Below, piece by piece: positions 35,095 to 46,440 of a DNA stretch of 64,000 nucleotides. The notes below the pieces were generated by a model that saw only the letters and a list, made by a program, of their open reading frames with translations, made no database searches and was not told the origin of the DNA. The translations under genes and the position numbers were made by a program. Position 1 is the first letter of the stretch. Every line of letters begins with the position of its first letter. The stretch is from Paralvinella palmiformis (taxonomy: Eukaryota; Annelida; Polychaeta; Terebellida; Alvinellidae): the NCBI GenBank assembly GCA_025642065.1, contig JAODUP010000006.1, positions 765,001-829,000 on the forward strand, in the 5' to 3' direction.

Positions 35095-35875
35095 GGAGAC
35101 AGATAAAGATGGGCTAATTCGCCTTATACACGTATTTATGTCATCATTCGTCATCGGAGTTCGGACAGAAAATCAACTGACATCCAATCAGATGATAATT
35201 GCCTCGTTTAATTCCTTCATTTCGCATTTCCGCTTTAATCTGTCCGGTTCGCTCCGAGGGAGTAGCCGAAGAACCGTGAAGTGAACGGCCAATAACTTGA
35301 GGCCAACGTCCCCCTTAAACCCCCCCCCCGTCCAATCCCTCAACCCCCACCATCAATCTACCCACATGAAGACGAACAGCGCGCCCGAAGAATAATTCCA
35401 CATCAACCGACCGGGAAAAACCAACACCATCAGCACCACGACCACACGGTGTAGAGTGAAACACGGAACGAACTACATCGAGGAGTGGCTCGGATTTTAT
35501 TAACGCGTCATAGGCGATCACGAAACTAGCGCCACTCTGCCTCCTAGCGGCGAACGTGTCGGCGATGTGTTGTCCTTGCTATTCCATGACAGTCGCGTTG
35601 CGTGTTCTCCTCGTAACGGGTGGGTGGCGTTCAGTCTTAATGAACGAATTAGCTTCCGAGAACTAGTTGCGGGTCGCCTTGATCACCCTCAGACCTCCGT
35701 CACGGTGACTAATGCGGCATTCGGTGATTTTATAACACAATAATCGGATGACGAGGGGTCGGAATCCTATCGATAATTTGATCCGGTTGGCAGGGACCAG
35801 TTCAAAGAGCTGTTAATAAAATAAGCGGCCATAATTTGGTCTGGTCGTGAAAAGGGTGAGATCTTGTCCTTCAAG
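35095..35875. other. Microsatellite-free, GC-moderate block
   Basis: Mixed-composition DNA with short frames and no recognised exon. Confidence 0.5.
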
Positions 35876-35882
35876 GAAGACA

Positions 35883-35883
35883 A

Positions 35884-35972
<89 letters not shown>

Positions 35973-36017
35973 TCTATGTTTCTGAATATAATTATGGATG
36001 GCTCCCCCATCTCTCTC

Positions 36018-36052
<35 letters not shown>

Positions 36053-36061
36053 GTGTATGTG

Positions 36062-36092
<31 letters not shown>

Positions 36093-36297
36093 TATGTGTG
36101 TGTGTATATATCTATCTATTCACCTGTCTATCTATTTATTTCTTCATTCACCTGTATCGACTGGGCGTTCTCTATCTTTATCTATCTTTGTCTCATTATG
36201 ATTCCATTTTCTCTTTTATCTGTTTGATCATCTTCGACACATCCAGATATATATCTTTCTAGCAACCTAAATATCTTGCTCAGCCTATCTATGCAAC

Positions 36298-36357
<60 letters not shown>
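35883..36357. repeat. Repeated (CT)n(AT)n compound blocks
   Basis: CT then AT occurs at 35883-35930 (a second AT run to 35970), 36010-36050 and 36298-36356, with CT and GT tracts between. The 126- and 132-aa open frames here are its translations. Confidence 0.95.
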
Positions 36358-36359
<2 letters not shown>

Positions 36360-36682
36360 TTCCCCCTCCAATTCCCTCAATATCGTCGTCTACCGAAGAC
36401 TTAACTAACATCAAAGGCCAGTAGTGTACTTGATTAACCCGGGACTGACTGACTATTGTCTAATGAAGCGATAACTTTGTCAGCTGACTGTCAGTCTGAC
36501 GGTGGCCTCTATCACCGACGGTAAATCGATCTCTACGACGTCGACGGTAAGCTAAAAGAGACAGTAAAATCGAATCCCCAGCCTCCGGGTGGCGATCCCG
36601 AACAGGACACCTTGGGTCAAGGTCATTAGGCACCGTGGTCAAGGACATTTGTAGATGGTGAAGGAGCTGGTTAACGGTCATG

Positions 36683-37078
36683 ATGGACTGTGGTAGGTGG
36701 GCAATTGTGGATCAGGATATGTGGGCTATTTTGGACCATGATAGATGGGCTATTGTGGCCCATGATAGGTGGGCAATCGTGGACGACGATAAGTGGGCTA
36801 TTGTGGACCTGAATAGGTGGGGTATTGTGGACCAGGATAGGTATGGTATCGTGGACGAGGATAGGTAGGCTATTATATACCTGAATAGGTGGGCTGTTTT
36901 GGACCAGGATAGATGGGCACTAGTGGACCAGGATAGGTGCGCTATCGTGGCCCAGGATAGGTGGGCCATTGTGGACCAGGATAGGTGGGCTTTTATGGAC
37001 CAGGATAGGTGACCTTTTATGGACCAGGATAGATGAGCTTTATGGACTAGGATAGGTGGGCTATTGTGGATCTTGGGT
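36683..37078. repeat. 24-bp minisatellite A
   Basis: About 16 copies of GATAGGTGGGCTATTGTGGACCAG with point variation and a few indels near the right end. The period keeps long frames open on both strands (62 codons plus; part of 191 codons minus). There is no codon-third-position bias expected of a gene and no flanking non-repeat protein. Confidence 0.93.
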
Positions 37079-37372
37079 CGATGAGTCACTGAGGATGGGG
37101 ATAGACTGATTATTGTGGGTTGGAATAAAAGTATTAAAGTATCGTTGGTTACGAGGGTTACTGGTATAGGGACGCCCCCTACCGGGTGTACGGATGGTCC
37201 GTGTATTGTTGGCAACTGGCGGTAGTCGATTGACACTTGTGACAAAGGAAGTAGCTTAGAACAACGTTTTGAAGTATTTGACACCAAGTGACACCAACTG
37301 ACACCAAATGATTGATCTACAGTTGGTGTCTCTATTCGACTTTCGCTGTCTGTTTCTCTCGGTTTTGGACTT

Positions 37373-37530
37373 TGTGTGTGTATGTCTCTCTCTCTCTGTC
37401 TCTCTCTCTGTGTGTTTCTATCTCTCTCTCTCTCTCTCTTCTATGTATGTATATGTGTGTGTGTCTCTCTTTCTCTCTCTGTGTGTGGTGTGTGTGTGTG
37501 TGTGTGCGATTCTCTCTCTCTCTCTCTTTC

Positions 37531-37583
<53 letters not shown>
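37373..37583. repeat. (CT)n/(GT)n/(AT)n compound tract
   Basis: CT and GT blocks, then CT-AT-GT at 37510-37583. Confidence 0.95.
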
Positions 37584-37585
<2 letters not shown>

Positions 37586-37834
37586 TGGACGGCTCTTTGT
37601 AGGGAGTTCTGACAGATTCTAGGATATTATCCTTGAAGCCAAGAACGATAAAAGAGAAAGTCACTTTGTGAGCGCTTCAACAATCCGGACGACTCACCGA
37701 TTGGCTTCGTTATTACAGACGGTGTCTGGATCAATAACAACCACCCACTGACCTCGATGGCGTCGTGGTCTTCTGGATCTAGATCAGAATCCGAAACCCT
37801 TCTAATTCATATTTGTCGGCATTATAAGTCTAAC

Positions 37835-37912
37835 AGCTTTGTAATCTGAAACTCAAGTACTTTCTAATCTGTAACTCTAAGTATTTTCTAAACTGTAATA
37901 CTTATAATACAA
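37835..37912. repeat. Short tandem repeat of about 24 bp
   Basis: Three diverged copies of TTTCTAATCTGTAACTCTAAG. Confidence 0.75.
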
Positions 37913-38174
37913 TATTATAATTGTTTATGCTTATTTATAGCCGTTAAGATTAACGGACTTACTTGCTGGCATTTCACTATTGGCCGTCCCCCATATTAGC
38001 CCGTACAATTCGAAGAAATGGCAACACCGACGGGAGTATATATTGTTACTTGTCGTCTATTATTTACGCCTATTCAATAATAAATCTTCACGGTTCAAAG
38101 CCATGTACCAGTCGGAGCCTGCCGAACAATCAACAGCAAGTGGATGAATTCGAATGCTAAGACATGTCTGTTTC

Positions 38175-38355
38175 CGACCGACTACCTGATCACTGAGCTA
38201 AGCCATAGTCGCTTTTACGACATGAAATGCGAACACGTTACCGTTTTCATGAGGTGAAGTGAAAGATGAAACACCCTTGACACACGACCAGGCCGGGATT
38301 TGAACACAGGTACTGGAGGTCGATTGACAACCGCGGTACCAGCTACGCTATGCAG
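38175..38355 (-). repeat. tRNA-derived SINE, family A, with tRNA-like head
   Basis: On the minus strand, TAGCGTAGCTGGTACCGCGG (A box) is followed 30-40 nt later by CCTGTGTTCAAATCCCGGCC (B box) and then GGTGTTTCATCTTTCACTTCACCTCAT, the family A body. It is the most complete minus-strand copy. Confidence 0.8.
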
Positions 38356-38789
38356 ATGTCTCGCCAACATTGTGGGTAATTGTTTGGCAATCAGTCCTCT
38401 GAAACGTGTCGCTCAAAGATGACACAAAACCATCCATCAGTGAAGGCGCACACACAATGATCCCGAAAATGAGTATCCGCCAGATTCCGGACAATCCCGA
38501 CCAACCGTTTCTCGAGTGTTTCGCCAAATACTCCAGAACCTGGACAAAGACGATGGCACAATGTTCCGGATACGTGTAGGGTCTGTGACCGGGTTGGTCC
38601 GACTAGGCGGGTGTCCCCTCGGGATGGGTAAATGGAGGTGTCTGGAGCAGAGTCTACGACAATAACTCTTCCCGTTCCGGCGTCGGCCAACCGGATAATG
38701 ACATTGAGATGATATCCTAAGGCCTGCATTCTGGATCATTGCTTTAGGGAAGTTTGGCGGAAAGTTCTACAAGGGATACGTTTGTTGTT

Positions 38790-38832
38790 GTGAATGTTGT
38801 TGTTGTTGTTGCTGCTGCTGTTGTTGTTGTTA
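38790..38832. repeat. (GTT)n/(GCT)n tract
   Basis: GTTGTTGTTGTTGCTGCTGCTGTTG and neighbours. Confidence 0.9.
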
Positions 38833-39219
38833 TCGTACAATTGTATTAATTGCTTTAAGCGCCTTAAAAACGACTTTGTTCATTATTTGTTTTTCTTCCT
38901 CTTCTCGTTCTGAGGATCCTTACAATCCGTAGATATTTCAACACGACAGGAGACATACCATATCGGATGTCCGGTAGAGGCGCTGTATCCTAAAACAATC
39001 CATGGCTTTCGAACCGAGAGCTGGTAAATTTCGACTTACCACTTTACGACTGAAAGACAGCCACATGCATGGGAAGGAATTGGATTACTGGGACACTGAG
39101 CGGTATTATGCTGGGGGAAGGTGTAGATGGGGGGGGGGAATAAATATGGCGAGGTATAGATAGGTAGCGTCTCTTTGCTTAATAAACAATCTTGTCGTTT
39201 CTCTGGAATCAGTAGACAG

Positions 39220-39295
39220 ATTATATTCATATTTGGTGATTCTCTGTGCCAGTGCTTGTTTGCACAGTGTTAAAACAGACATACACACATTTCAT
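39220..39295 (+). repeat. CA-tailed interspersed repeat, 3' fragment
   Basis: GGTGATTCTCTGTGCCAGTGC, then TTTGCACAGTGTTAAAACAG and a short CA tail. Confidence 0.55.
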
Positions 39296-39369
39296 CTTTG
39301 TAATTTAGTGTTTTCCTTCTTGTAATATTTAACACCGCAGAAGGCTTTGTATCTGGTGGATTTGTATAT

Positions 39370-39620
39370 TTATGGGGTATTTGACCCTCCAACAAATATC
39401 ACATGGCATATTAGGTTGCGGTTGAGATGTTCCCTATTCTGTGCGTGGAGACTATATATTTCCAGGTCCGTGCATTCTAAGAAAAGTTGATCTAGAGCTG
39501 TATGTTCCGTGTACTATTTGCGTCTTTGGAGGCACGCCGTTTAGGTGTTTGGCCTGGTTATCCAGCATTTAAATGACTGTAGCAGGCACGGCACGCTCTT
39601 AAAGCATTACAAGTACTCCT
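39370..39620 (-). mobile_element. Decayed LINE relic (possible)
   Basis: A minus-strand frame ending at the TAA of 39370-39372 reads T-E-H-T, then L-D-Q-L-F-L-E-C-T-D-L-E-I-Y, then N-R-E-H-L-N-R-N-L-I-C. Upstream, in another frame, is C-R-A-C-Y-S-H. The C-x2-C..H..C layout with E-H and L-E-C resembles the zinc-knuckle end of non-LTR reverse transcriptases. Several stops and frame changes show decay. Confidence 0.35.
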
Positions 39621-39899
39621 GGCAGGAATGGAAACGCTGCATCATATATCGAGGGGTGACACTTGGACCAGCTCTTCTTGAAATTTAGGATAGAGACCCC
39701 TTGCAGTCAATTTTAGTTCTATATACATGATTGTATTTCACTTTAGTAATATCTGCGAATATAATCATCTTTTCTAAGTCCAGTCATATCCGGTCTGTAT
39801 TATGATATTTATGGCTAGCTTTAATCTGTTTGTTATTAATAATACTAAAATCTTAGATTATTATCACATAATTTAGGTCTGGTTTGAAAATGTTAATAT

Positions 39900-40315
39900 A
39901 TAGTTTTAACAGTACCGAAGCTATGACACGATAAAGGTCTACTTTAGCACAGATAAACATTATCAAATAACAATTACATTATCAGTTTTAGTAAACATCG
40001 CTTCGTTACATCTGCCCGGTACAAAAGGTTACTTTGAAGAATAATAACATTATTAAAACTATCTATAATTAATGTTGTTTACGCAGTTAAAATAAACATT
40101 CTCATAACCCTCGTGACCTGACCTAGATCTATTACACTCAGACATCAAGACTAAATAATAAATTTTTTAAAGGTTTTTGTTAAATAGCGACACATGGACT
40201 AGTGAGTTAATACAGATGTTAGAGGATGAAAAGTCGCTGCTCTGGAACCAGTATCCTGATGAATCATAAAGAGTATGAATTCACGATTGGATGTTCTTTG
40301 AGCCAATGTCTTATT

Positions 40316-40348
<33 letters not shown>
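39900..40348 (+). repeat. CA-tailed interspersed repeat, long copy
   Basis: The 5' half holds ATAAACATTCTCATAACCC and GTGACCTGACCTAGATC. The 3' half holds GATGAAAAGTCGCTGCTCTG, TATCCTGATGAATCATAAAG and GAATTCACGATTGG, and ends in (CA)n at 40319-40346. It is matched by the copies at 60.9-61.2 kb and 61.8-62.2 kb. Confidence 0.7.
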
Positions 40349-41420
40349 TACCATGTGTCATCCGACGACAAACAATGATAATTGCTTGAACGCCGCAAAT
40401 TACGCCTTTTTCGAAGTTATCATTTTTTCGAACTGTTTGTCTCGAATCATCATTTTCGGCTACAAATTATTATATAATTGACGTCGTTAAATATGACATA
40501 AAGAGCATAATTAGAAATATCGCTGGCGTTTGTTAATAACGAAAATAATTACTTTCTGCGTAAATTAGATTGTTTGTCAAACAAACAAACACCAAAACGA
40601 CAAATGTCCGCCCATTTCCGGTAGTCGACCTAGTAATAGGGTCAGTTGTCGTCGCACGTGGTGACTTTAGTGGGTGCTAGACCCGCGGGGTGGGGGAGCT
40701 GACCGCGGGGACGGGGAGGTGTATGGTCGCCAGCACTGAATAGCTGTCGTCAGAGGAATTTAATTAACTGTAGCTCGTTGCTTTTTGGTCGTTATTTGCA
40801 AAAAATTACGAACGAAACCGGTAAAACAACAAAAACAACAAAAAACAACAAAACGGTAAAACAACAAAAACAACAAAAACAACAAAAACAACTAGCGGTA
40901 AACTTTCTACTTTCAGATACATTTTCTCGGTTTATCTCGTTTTCGGGATCTGTTTAACTCGAACTCGAAGTGTGTTTGGACTGATTTCGAAATGTCAACA
41001 ACTGGTTCCCGAAAAATGATGTCGGCCAAGAAACGATGTCAACAAAAATATTAAAAAAATATAAATATAAACTGTTAAAAATTTTCTGTCGATATTGTGG
41101 CCCGACTGACGCCAGAGGGCCTACTGTACTATGGCCCACTTCTGAAACGGAAACCGCGAGTATCGACCTGAAGTATGATCCGAAAGTCGTCGACTTTCTT
41201 AAATCATGTCACGTGACATAATGGTCACGTGCTCGCGATGGGTTATAGTTAACATCTGGGTCGGTGGTTTCCCAGGCAAGCCGGATGATCCGGAAGCGGA
41301 GATCAATGTTATGGATCGCGGACAGCCGGGGTGCCACGCGCCGCCTATGATAATCCCGAACAGCGAACGATTCGATGACCGGATCCGTTCCCACAGCCAT
41401 TAAGATTGAGTTCGCGGCGC
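40349..41420. other. Repeat-poor segment with a (CAAAAA)n tract
   Basis: CAAAAA/AACAAA units lie at 40830-40892. TCACGTGA is at 41209-41216 with a second CACGTG nearby. Short frames at 41036-41403 have no recognised domain. Confidence 0.5.
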
Positions 41421-41947
41421 ACGTCTCACCGGTTGACGATCCGGAACTGTCTTCTAGAATAATGGCCCTGTACTAGGCTAAGCCGAAGACATGATCATAT
41501 CGGATTCATAAATGGGGTTCATAATCCGGAATTAGCTTAATGTTTCTAAGGACTTTTCACTCTACTCAGATCTAAGGGCTTCAGTTATTTACATCTAAAT
41601 GGCCAGTGATTAGGAATTAAACCAGGGCGCTACCGTGAGATAACGCCAACAACGAGGGTAACCTTTTGACCTGGCCTCGATTGGTTATGCCAAATTCAGG
41701 AAACAACCAGATCGAAGTAGAGTGGAAACCTGGCGGGCGACCACCTCACAGAGCGGATAAACTACCTTGAACTTCTCCATAACGACCAGACAATGAGCAT
41801 TTCCGCTTATCGGACGTTCTTCACTCAGAGGATACCTCAGTGTTTACAGATAATAGAAGATAATGCAAACAAAAGGGAAAACCCAGGGATGAGACCAGGT
41901 AGACGGACAGGCATCAAACGATCTATCTCATGCCATCATTGTTCAGG

Positions 41948-42045
41948 TCCCTCCCTGCTATAGCTCAGATGATAGTGCGTTGTGCTGCAGACTTTTGGGT
42001 CGTAGGTTCGAATCTCATTTTAATTAGGGTGTTACCATTTGGCCG
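41948..42045 (+). repeat. tRNA-like SINE head
   Basis: TATAGCTCAGATGATAGTGC is a good A box and GTAGGTTCGAATCTCATTTT a good B box, with tRNA-like spacing of about 50 nt. The acceptor arms do not pair, so a functional tRNA is unlikely. Confidence 0.6.
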
Positions 42046-42074
42046 TATATCATAGATGTAATTTACGTTTTCAC

Positions 42075-42200
42075 TTTTTCAGTCAGTAAGTGACCCACTG
42101 ATTAATTGACTGACTGTCTGATAGACTGACTGATAGATTGACTAACTGTGTGACTGTCCGAATGACTGACTGATTGACTGATTGACTCACTCACTCACTA
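42075..42200. repeat. Degenerate (GACT)n tract
   Basis: GACTGACTGATAGATTGACT-type tetranucleotide slippage DNA. Confidence 0.8.
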
Positions 42201-42384
42201 ATCAGATTTCCAATTTTTACAATCAGTACTAGATGAAGGCCGAACATTCATGGACACGGAGATGACGAATACGAGTTCGGCTTGCGAGCAGCCGACTTCG
42301 AATTATCCAAGTGTTCGTGGGTGATTAATCAAAGCGTTCAGATCTCGGACAATAACCACTCAGAAAAATATCAGAATACCAGCT

Positions 42385-42452
42385 GAGCCTCGACAGCTCG
42401 CTAAGCCGCGGCTAGCACGCCGACAGATCGCCAAGCCGCGGCTCCCTAGCCT
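42385..42452. repeat. Tandem duplication of about 33 bp
   Basis: CGACAG(A)TCGC(T/C)AAGCCGCGGCT occurs twice. Confidence 0.75.
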
Positions 42453-42579
42453 ACAGACTTTCTACGGCCGGATAAACCGGGCCTAAGGCTGACCTCTTTG
42501 TTTAGATTATTCATAAAATGGAAACGAGAAATGGAGGCTCGGGGAAGAGCGCATCTTTCCGGGTCTTGTCCTGGTCGTG

Positions 42580-43125
42580 CTTCGAGAAAAGATTGCCTTC
42601 TTCCTGCGAGTCGTATCTGTCATACAGAGGATGCGAAGATCACCACTTCCTGTGTCCGCGAAGAATGTCTCGTCTGTAGTTATGGCTTGTCTTAGTCACT
42701 GGATGATGACTGCCTCTTCCTGTCTCTCGTCGTGGAGATGTTTGTAAAAAAATAATTACGTCTTCCCGTATTCTAGAAGGTCGCCTCTTTCCGTTTCTTA
42801 GAAGAGTCCCTCTTCCTGTATCGCGGAAAACGACAGCATCTTCTAGCATCTGATTCATATCTTTGAAGATGGTCACCTACTCTTATGACTCAGAAGACAA
42901 TCGTATCCTCTTCCTGTGTAATAGAAAACTGTTTCTTCTTCCTTTCTCGTTGAATTAGACAACTCCTCCTGCGTCTTGTACTAGTTGAATTTTTGGAGGA
43001 CTAGTTTTGTTCTCTCCGAGGAGAAGATAGCAGCTTCTTCGGCCCTATAGGAAGACCCCGTCTTCCTGCGTCCTAGAGGAAGACGGCATCTTCCTGTGTC
43101 CCCGCAGAAGACCACATCTGGCCAT
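42580..43125. repeat. Degenerate minisatellite based on CTTCCTGTGTC
   Basis: About 14 diverged units of 35-40 bp, each with TCTTCCTG followed by a GAAGA motif. Confidence 0.7.
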
Positions 43126-43199
43126 GTCTTATCCTGATCCAGGCAGGAGATTGGCTATACACAGAGAAGAGCCATATGGTCTCCTGGTAAATATCGCTG

Positions 43200-43545
43200 G
43201 CGTGTAGTCTTGTCGGCCGAGCGCCCGTTTATCTCAGATTCGAGTTATCGGGCGTGGTGCCCCGCGGGCGCCATTAGCCGCACCTAGCGCTCCTCCGGGC
43301 ACCAAATCACACTTAAGCCAACCACGTGACGAGATGACGCGCGGAAAGATGGCGACAGCCGACGGAGAAGAGCAACGCCGGCAGGCGGCGCCACAACAAC
43401 GAGAAGTCGGACTATCGCAAAAGACGTATGCTCGAAGCGTCGACGTCATATCCGGCCTTGGATATAAACACGGAGGGAATGGCGACGGGTGGGAGATAAT
43501 TCGAGTAACGCATGGTAATAGAAATAAAATGATAATATGAAAAAG
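43200..43545 (+). promoter_or_regulatory. CpG-rich island with a possible first exon
   Basis: GC-rich DNA next to AT-rich repeats. CACGTGAC at 43324-43331 is followed by GGAAAGATGGCGACAG, a YY1-like initiator that is also a Kozak ATG at 43349. The frame M-A-T-A-D-G-E-E-Q-R-R-Q-A-A-P-Q-Q runs to 43540. Its first 30 codons look like a low-complexity N-terminus of a housekeeping gene. There is no clear donor and no partner exon. A nested plus-strand gene start is possible but unproven. Confidence 0.3.
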
Positions 43546-43982
43546 CAATGGAATGATAATGGGAGGATATAATAGAAAGATAATGGGAGGATGTAATAGA
43601 ATGAAAATGGGAGGATGTAATAGAATGATAATGGGAGGATATAATAGAAAGATAATAGGAGGAGGTAATAGAATGAAAATGGGAGGAGGTAATAGAATGA
43701 TAATGGGAGGATATAATAGAAAGATAATAGGAGGAGGTAATAGAATGAAAATGGGAGGAGGTAATAGAATGATAATGGGAGGATATAATAGAAAGATAAT
43801 GGGAGGATGTAATAGAATGAAAATGGGAGGAGGTAATAGAATGAAAATGGGAGGAAGTAATAGAATGAAAATCGGAGGATGTAATAGAATGATAATGGGA
43901 GGATATAATAGAAAGATAATAGGAGTATGTAATAGAATGAAAATGGGAAGAGGTAATATAATGATAATGGGAGGAGATAGTT
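43515..43982. repeat. 24-bp minisatellite B with a 72-bp higher order
   Basis: About 18 units of GGGAGGATATAATAGAAAGA-type sequence (24 bp). Three variants cycle in fixed order (ATAATGGGAGGATATAATAG, AAGATAATAGGAGGAGG and ATGAAAATGGGAGGAGG types), so the true unit is 72 bp for at least four cycles. All frames on both strands stay open, giving 143 and 215 codons. Confidence 0.94.
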
Positions 43983-43989
43983 AGGGAGA

Positions 43990-44214
43990 AAGATTGGTGC
44001 TACCAGTAGTAGTACTACTAATAATAATAGTATTACTAGTAGGATTGCTGAGAGGTATTGCCATAGTTTCTGTAGGCTTAGTACTTTCATCATGGTAGTA
44101 GTAGTAGTAATAGTAGTAGTAGTAATAGTAGTAGTAGTAGTAATAGTAGTAGTAGTAATAGTAGTAGTAGTAGTAGTAGTAGTAATAGTAATCGTAGCAG
44201 CAGCAGGAAGTAGT
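43990..44214. repeat. (TAG)n tract
   Basis: TAG/TAA trinucleotides, best at 44095-44190. Confidence 0.93.
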
Positions 44215-44299
44215 TGTAATAGTATTAGTAAGAGTACCTATGAAATAACAACTTAAAGTATGATGTGTCTCTCGTATCTCCTATCTCTTATCTCAGATT

Positions 44300-44395
44300 G
44301 AGATCGGTCAATGTGTTACACATCCGGGTTCGATTCCCAGTCTATCTAAGTCTGAAGGGTGTTTCATCGTTTATTTCACCTCAATGACATTAGAG
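44300..44395 (+). repeat. tRNA-derived SINE, family A fragment
   Basis: CATCCGGGTTCGATTCCCAG (B box) is followed by GGGTGTTTCATCGTTTATTTCACCTCA (family A body). Confidence 0.7.
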
Positions 44396-44540
44396 ATTGA
44401 TTACACAGAAGCATACAGGTTATGGGTTCAAATCCGATTCACACCCGTGTTTGTGGGATATGTTTCCACAGTCACACACACACCCCTCTTTGCCATATGT
44501 CTCGCGTGTGATCCGAGCCAAGGCTTAACACCTCAAATGT
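44396..44540 (+). repeat. tRNA-like SINE fragment, family B
   Basis: TTATGGGTTCAAATCCGATTC, then CCGTGTTTGTGGGATA and CTCGCGTGTGATCCGAGCC, shared in part with 17575-17720 and 15430-15555. Confidence 0.55.
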
Positions 44541-44544
44541 ATCA

Positions 44545-45055
44545 CATATACCATGATGAACTCAATACCTGACCGTGTTCACTATATCACATATACATTG
44601 ATGAACTCAATACCTGACCCACAACTCAACACTAAACGCACAATCACCATATGACTTGAGCCGAGACACTGGCACCTGCAATAGTAGCTGACTGGATATA
44701 CCATGATGAACTCAATACCTGACCGTGTTCACTATATCAAATATACCATGATGAACTCAATACCTGACCGTGTTCACTATATCACATATACCATGATGAA
44801 CTCAATACCTGACCATGTTTACTATATCACATATACATTGATGAACTCAATACCTGACCATGTTCACTATATCATATATACCATGATGAACTCAGTACCT
44901 GACCATGTTCACTATATCACATATGCCATGGTGAGCCCAATATCTAACTATGTTCACTATATCACATATATTATAACGAGTCTCCGGTATCTGGACATGT
45001 TTATTATATCATGTACACTATACAGACCCCAAATACCTGGCCATGTTCACGATAT
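44545..45055. repeat. 45-bp minisatellite
   Basis: About ten copies of a unit with CCATGATGAACTCAATACCT and GTTCACTATATCACATATA at exact 45-bp steps (44701, 44746, 44791, 44836 and so on). The array is interrupted by unrelated DNA at 44623-44696 and decays to the right. The 15-residue translation is a by-product of the period. Confidence 0.94.
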
Positions 45056-45189
45056 GGCGTCAAACGTGAAGTCAATCGTGTATCCCGACACGACAATCCC
45101 ATATGTCCGTGGTGATCGTCACGTGTGAGTCACGTGGGAGTCACGGCGATGGACGCCACAGGGTGAGCTTTGATGAACAATCGATCAGA

Positions 45190-45830
45190 TTTCTAGTGGT
45201 TTGACGTCCTCGGAAAGTGGATAACAATTATTTAGGGAGAGCCATGTTTCGTTGTTTAGTGGCGGGGCTTCGGTCCCAGAAGCCTCAACGACATAAATCG
45301 GGACCAAACACGTGGCTGCCTCAGCCAATCAGCATCGCGCTTGCCTCTCTGATAGATGTATTCTGGCGCCAAGTAATATTGGCAAAGAAACGGAGGAAAT
45401 TAGCCAATTTGTCCAAAGTTAACTCGCCTTGGAATGCGAGATGTGGAGGGTGGGTTTGGGAAGGTGGGTTTGGAAGCGTTTGGGGATTCGGTGGAGAACG
45501 AGTTCTACGAAACGGGAAAGAGTGGACAATTGACGACAATTGACGAGAAATACCGACGTGTTCCGTTCACGGGCGGACTATTTTATTGACCTTTATCCGC
45601 GCAGGCGGCATCGATATGAGAACGACATCGGTAATTCGGTCCATTTCAGGGCGACGTCACGAACTGGACGATACGAGATTTGGGCCGGATTGTTCTACAA
45701 ACACGGATCCAGTTCAGAACCAGGGGGTGGGGTCAGGATGGATATCCCACACTCGAAATGTGATTCATGTGTTGTCCTTAACCCCAACTCCTGACCAGTA
45801 ACACCTAACTGAAATATCAACAATACATTG
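45190..45830. promoter_or_regulatory. Repeat-poor block with CCAAT box and G-quadruplex motif
   Basis: CAGCCAATCAGCATCGCGC at 45326-45344, GGCGCCAAGTAATATTGGC at 45365-45383 and a clean quadruplex motif GGG-T-GGG-TTT-GGG-AAGGT-GGG ending near 45468. The 108-codon plus-strand frame has no recognised domain. Confidence 0.3.
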
Positions 45831-45834
45831 TGTG

Positions 45835-45853
45835 TGCGCGCGCGCGCGCGCGG
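45835..45853. repeat. (GC)n run
   Basis: GTGTGCGCGCGCGCGCGCGC, a strong Z-DNA former. Confidence 0.9.
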
Positions 45854-46371
45854 CATATTTACAACTCTCAACCATTGGGCCTCCGTTGTTGAGAGAAATT
45901 GTCAAAACTACCCATGGCCCAGTGATGAAGCTGGTATACCATAAACTGCAAGATTTCCGATTCGAATGTAGATACCTACTTTGTGCTCGATGATTATTGA
46001 GATGGATTATTGCGATGGATTATTGTGATGGATTCTTGTGATGGATTATGTCTTTGTAATTGTCATCTGAAAACAGAACACCAAGAGGGAAGGTGATGAT
46101 ATGTAAAGGTCTTAGTCTGAGGGTGTGGCTATCTAAAATAGACTTATGCAAAGCTAAGTCCTTAGAATGGTTCGTTTCTGTTTCGAAGTCATCATCGATT
46201 TGAGATGGAAGATCAAAACAATACACGAAGGACGGGCATGGAATTGTCCAATCCTGTCACGTGACTTATACGGCACAAGACAAGGACTATATAAGAAAAT
46301 AGGGTAGTTTGCCACAATGTCATTGACATTAAAACTATCACCAGTGTTGATATTCAGAATGAATGATGTTA

Positions 46372-46401
46372 CACACACACACACACACACAACACACACA
46401 C

Positions 46402-46440
<39 letters not shown>

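Noticed and set aside
36712..37287. 191-codon minus-strand open frame with an 8-residue repeat
   Set aside because: Same cause: a 24-bp tandem array open on both strands.
38391..38729. 112-codon minus-strand frame with mixed composition
   Set aside because: No recognised motif or splice structure, and a second overlapping frame of similar length exists.
41948..42045. Possible tRNA gene (also 49268-49365, 54930-55005 and 59570-59725)
   Set aside because: A and B boxes are good, but the acceptor stems do not pair and a shared body follows in several copies, so they are SINE heads.
43446..44093. 215-codon minus-strand open frame
   Set aside because: It is produced by a 24-bp minisatellite; the opposite strand is equally open and no unique protein sequence flanks it.
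44703..45128. 141-codon frame with a 15-residue repeat
   Set aside because: It is the translation of a 45-bp minisatellite that decays into non-repeat DNA without a domain.
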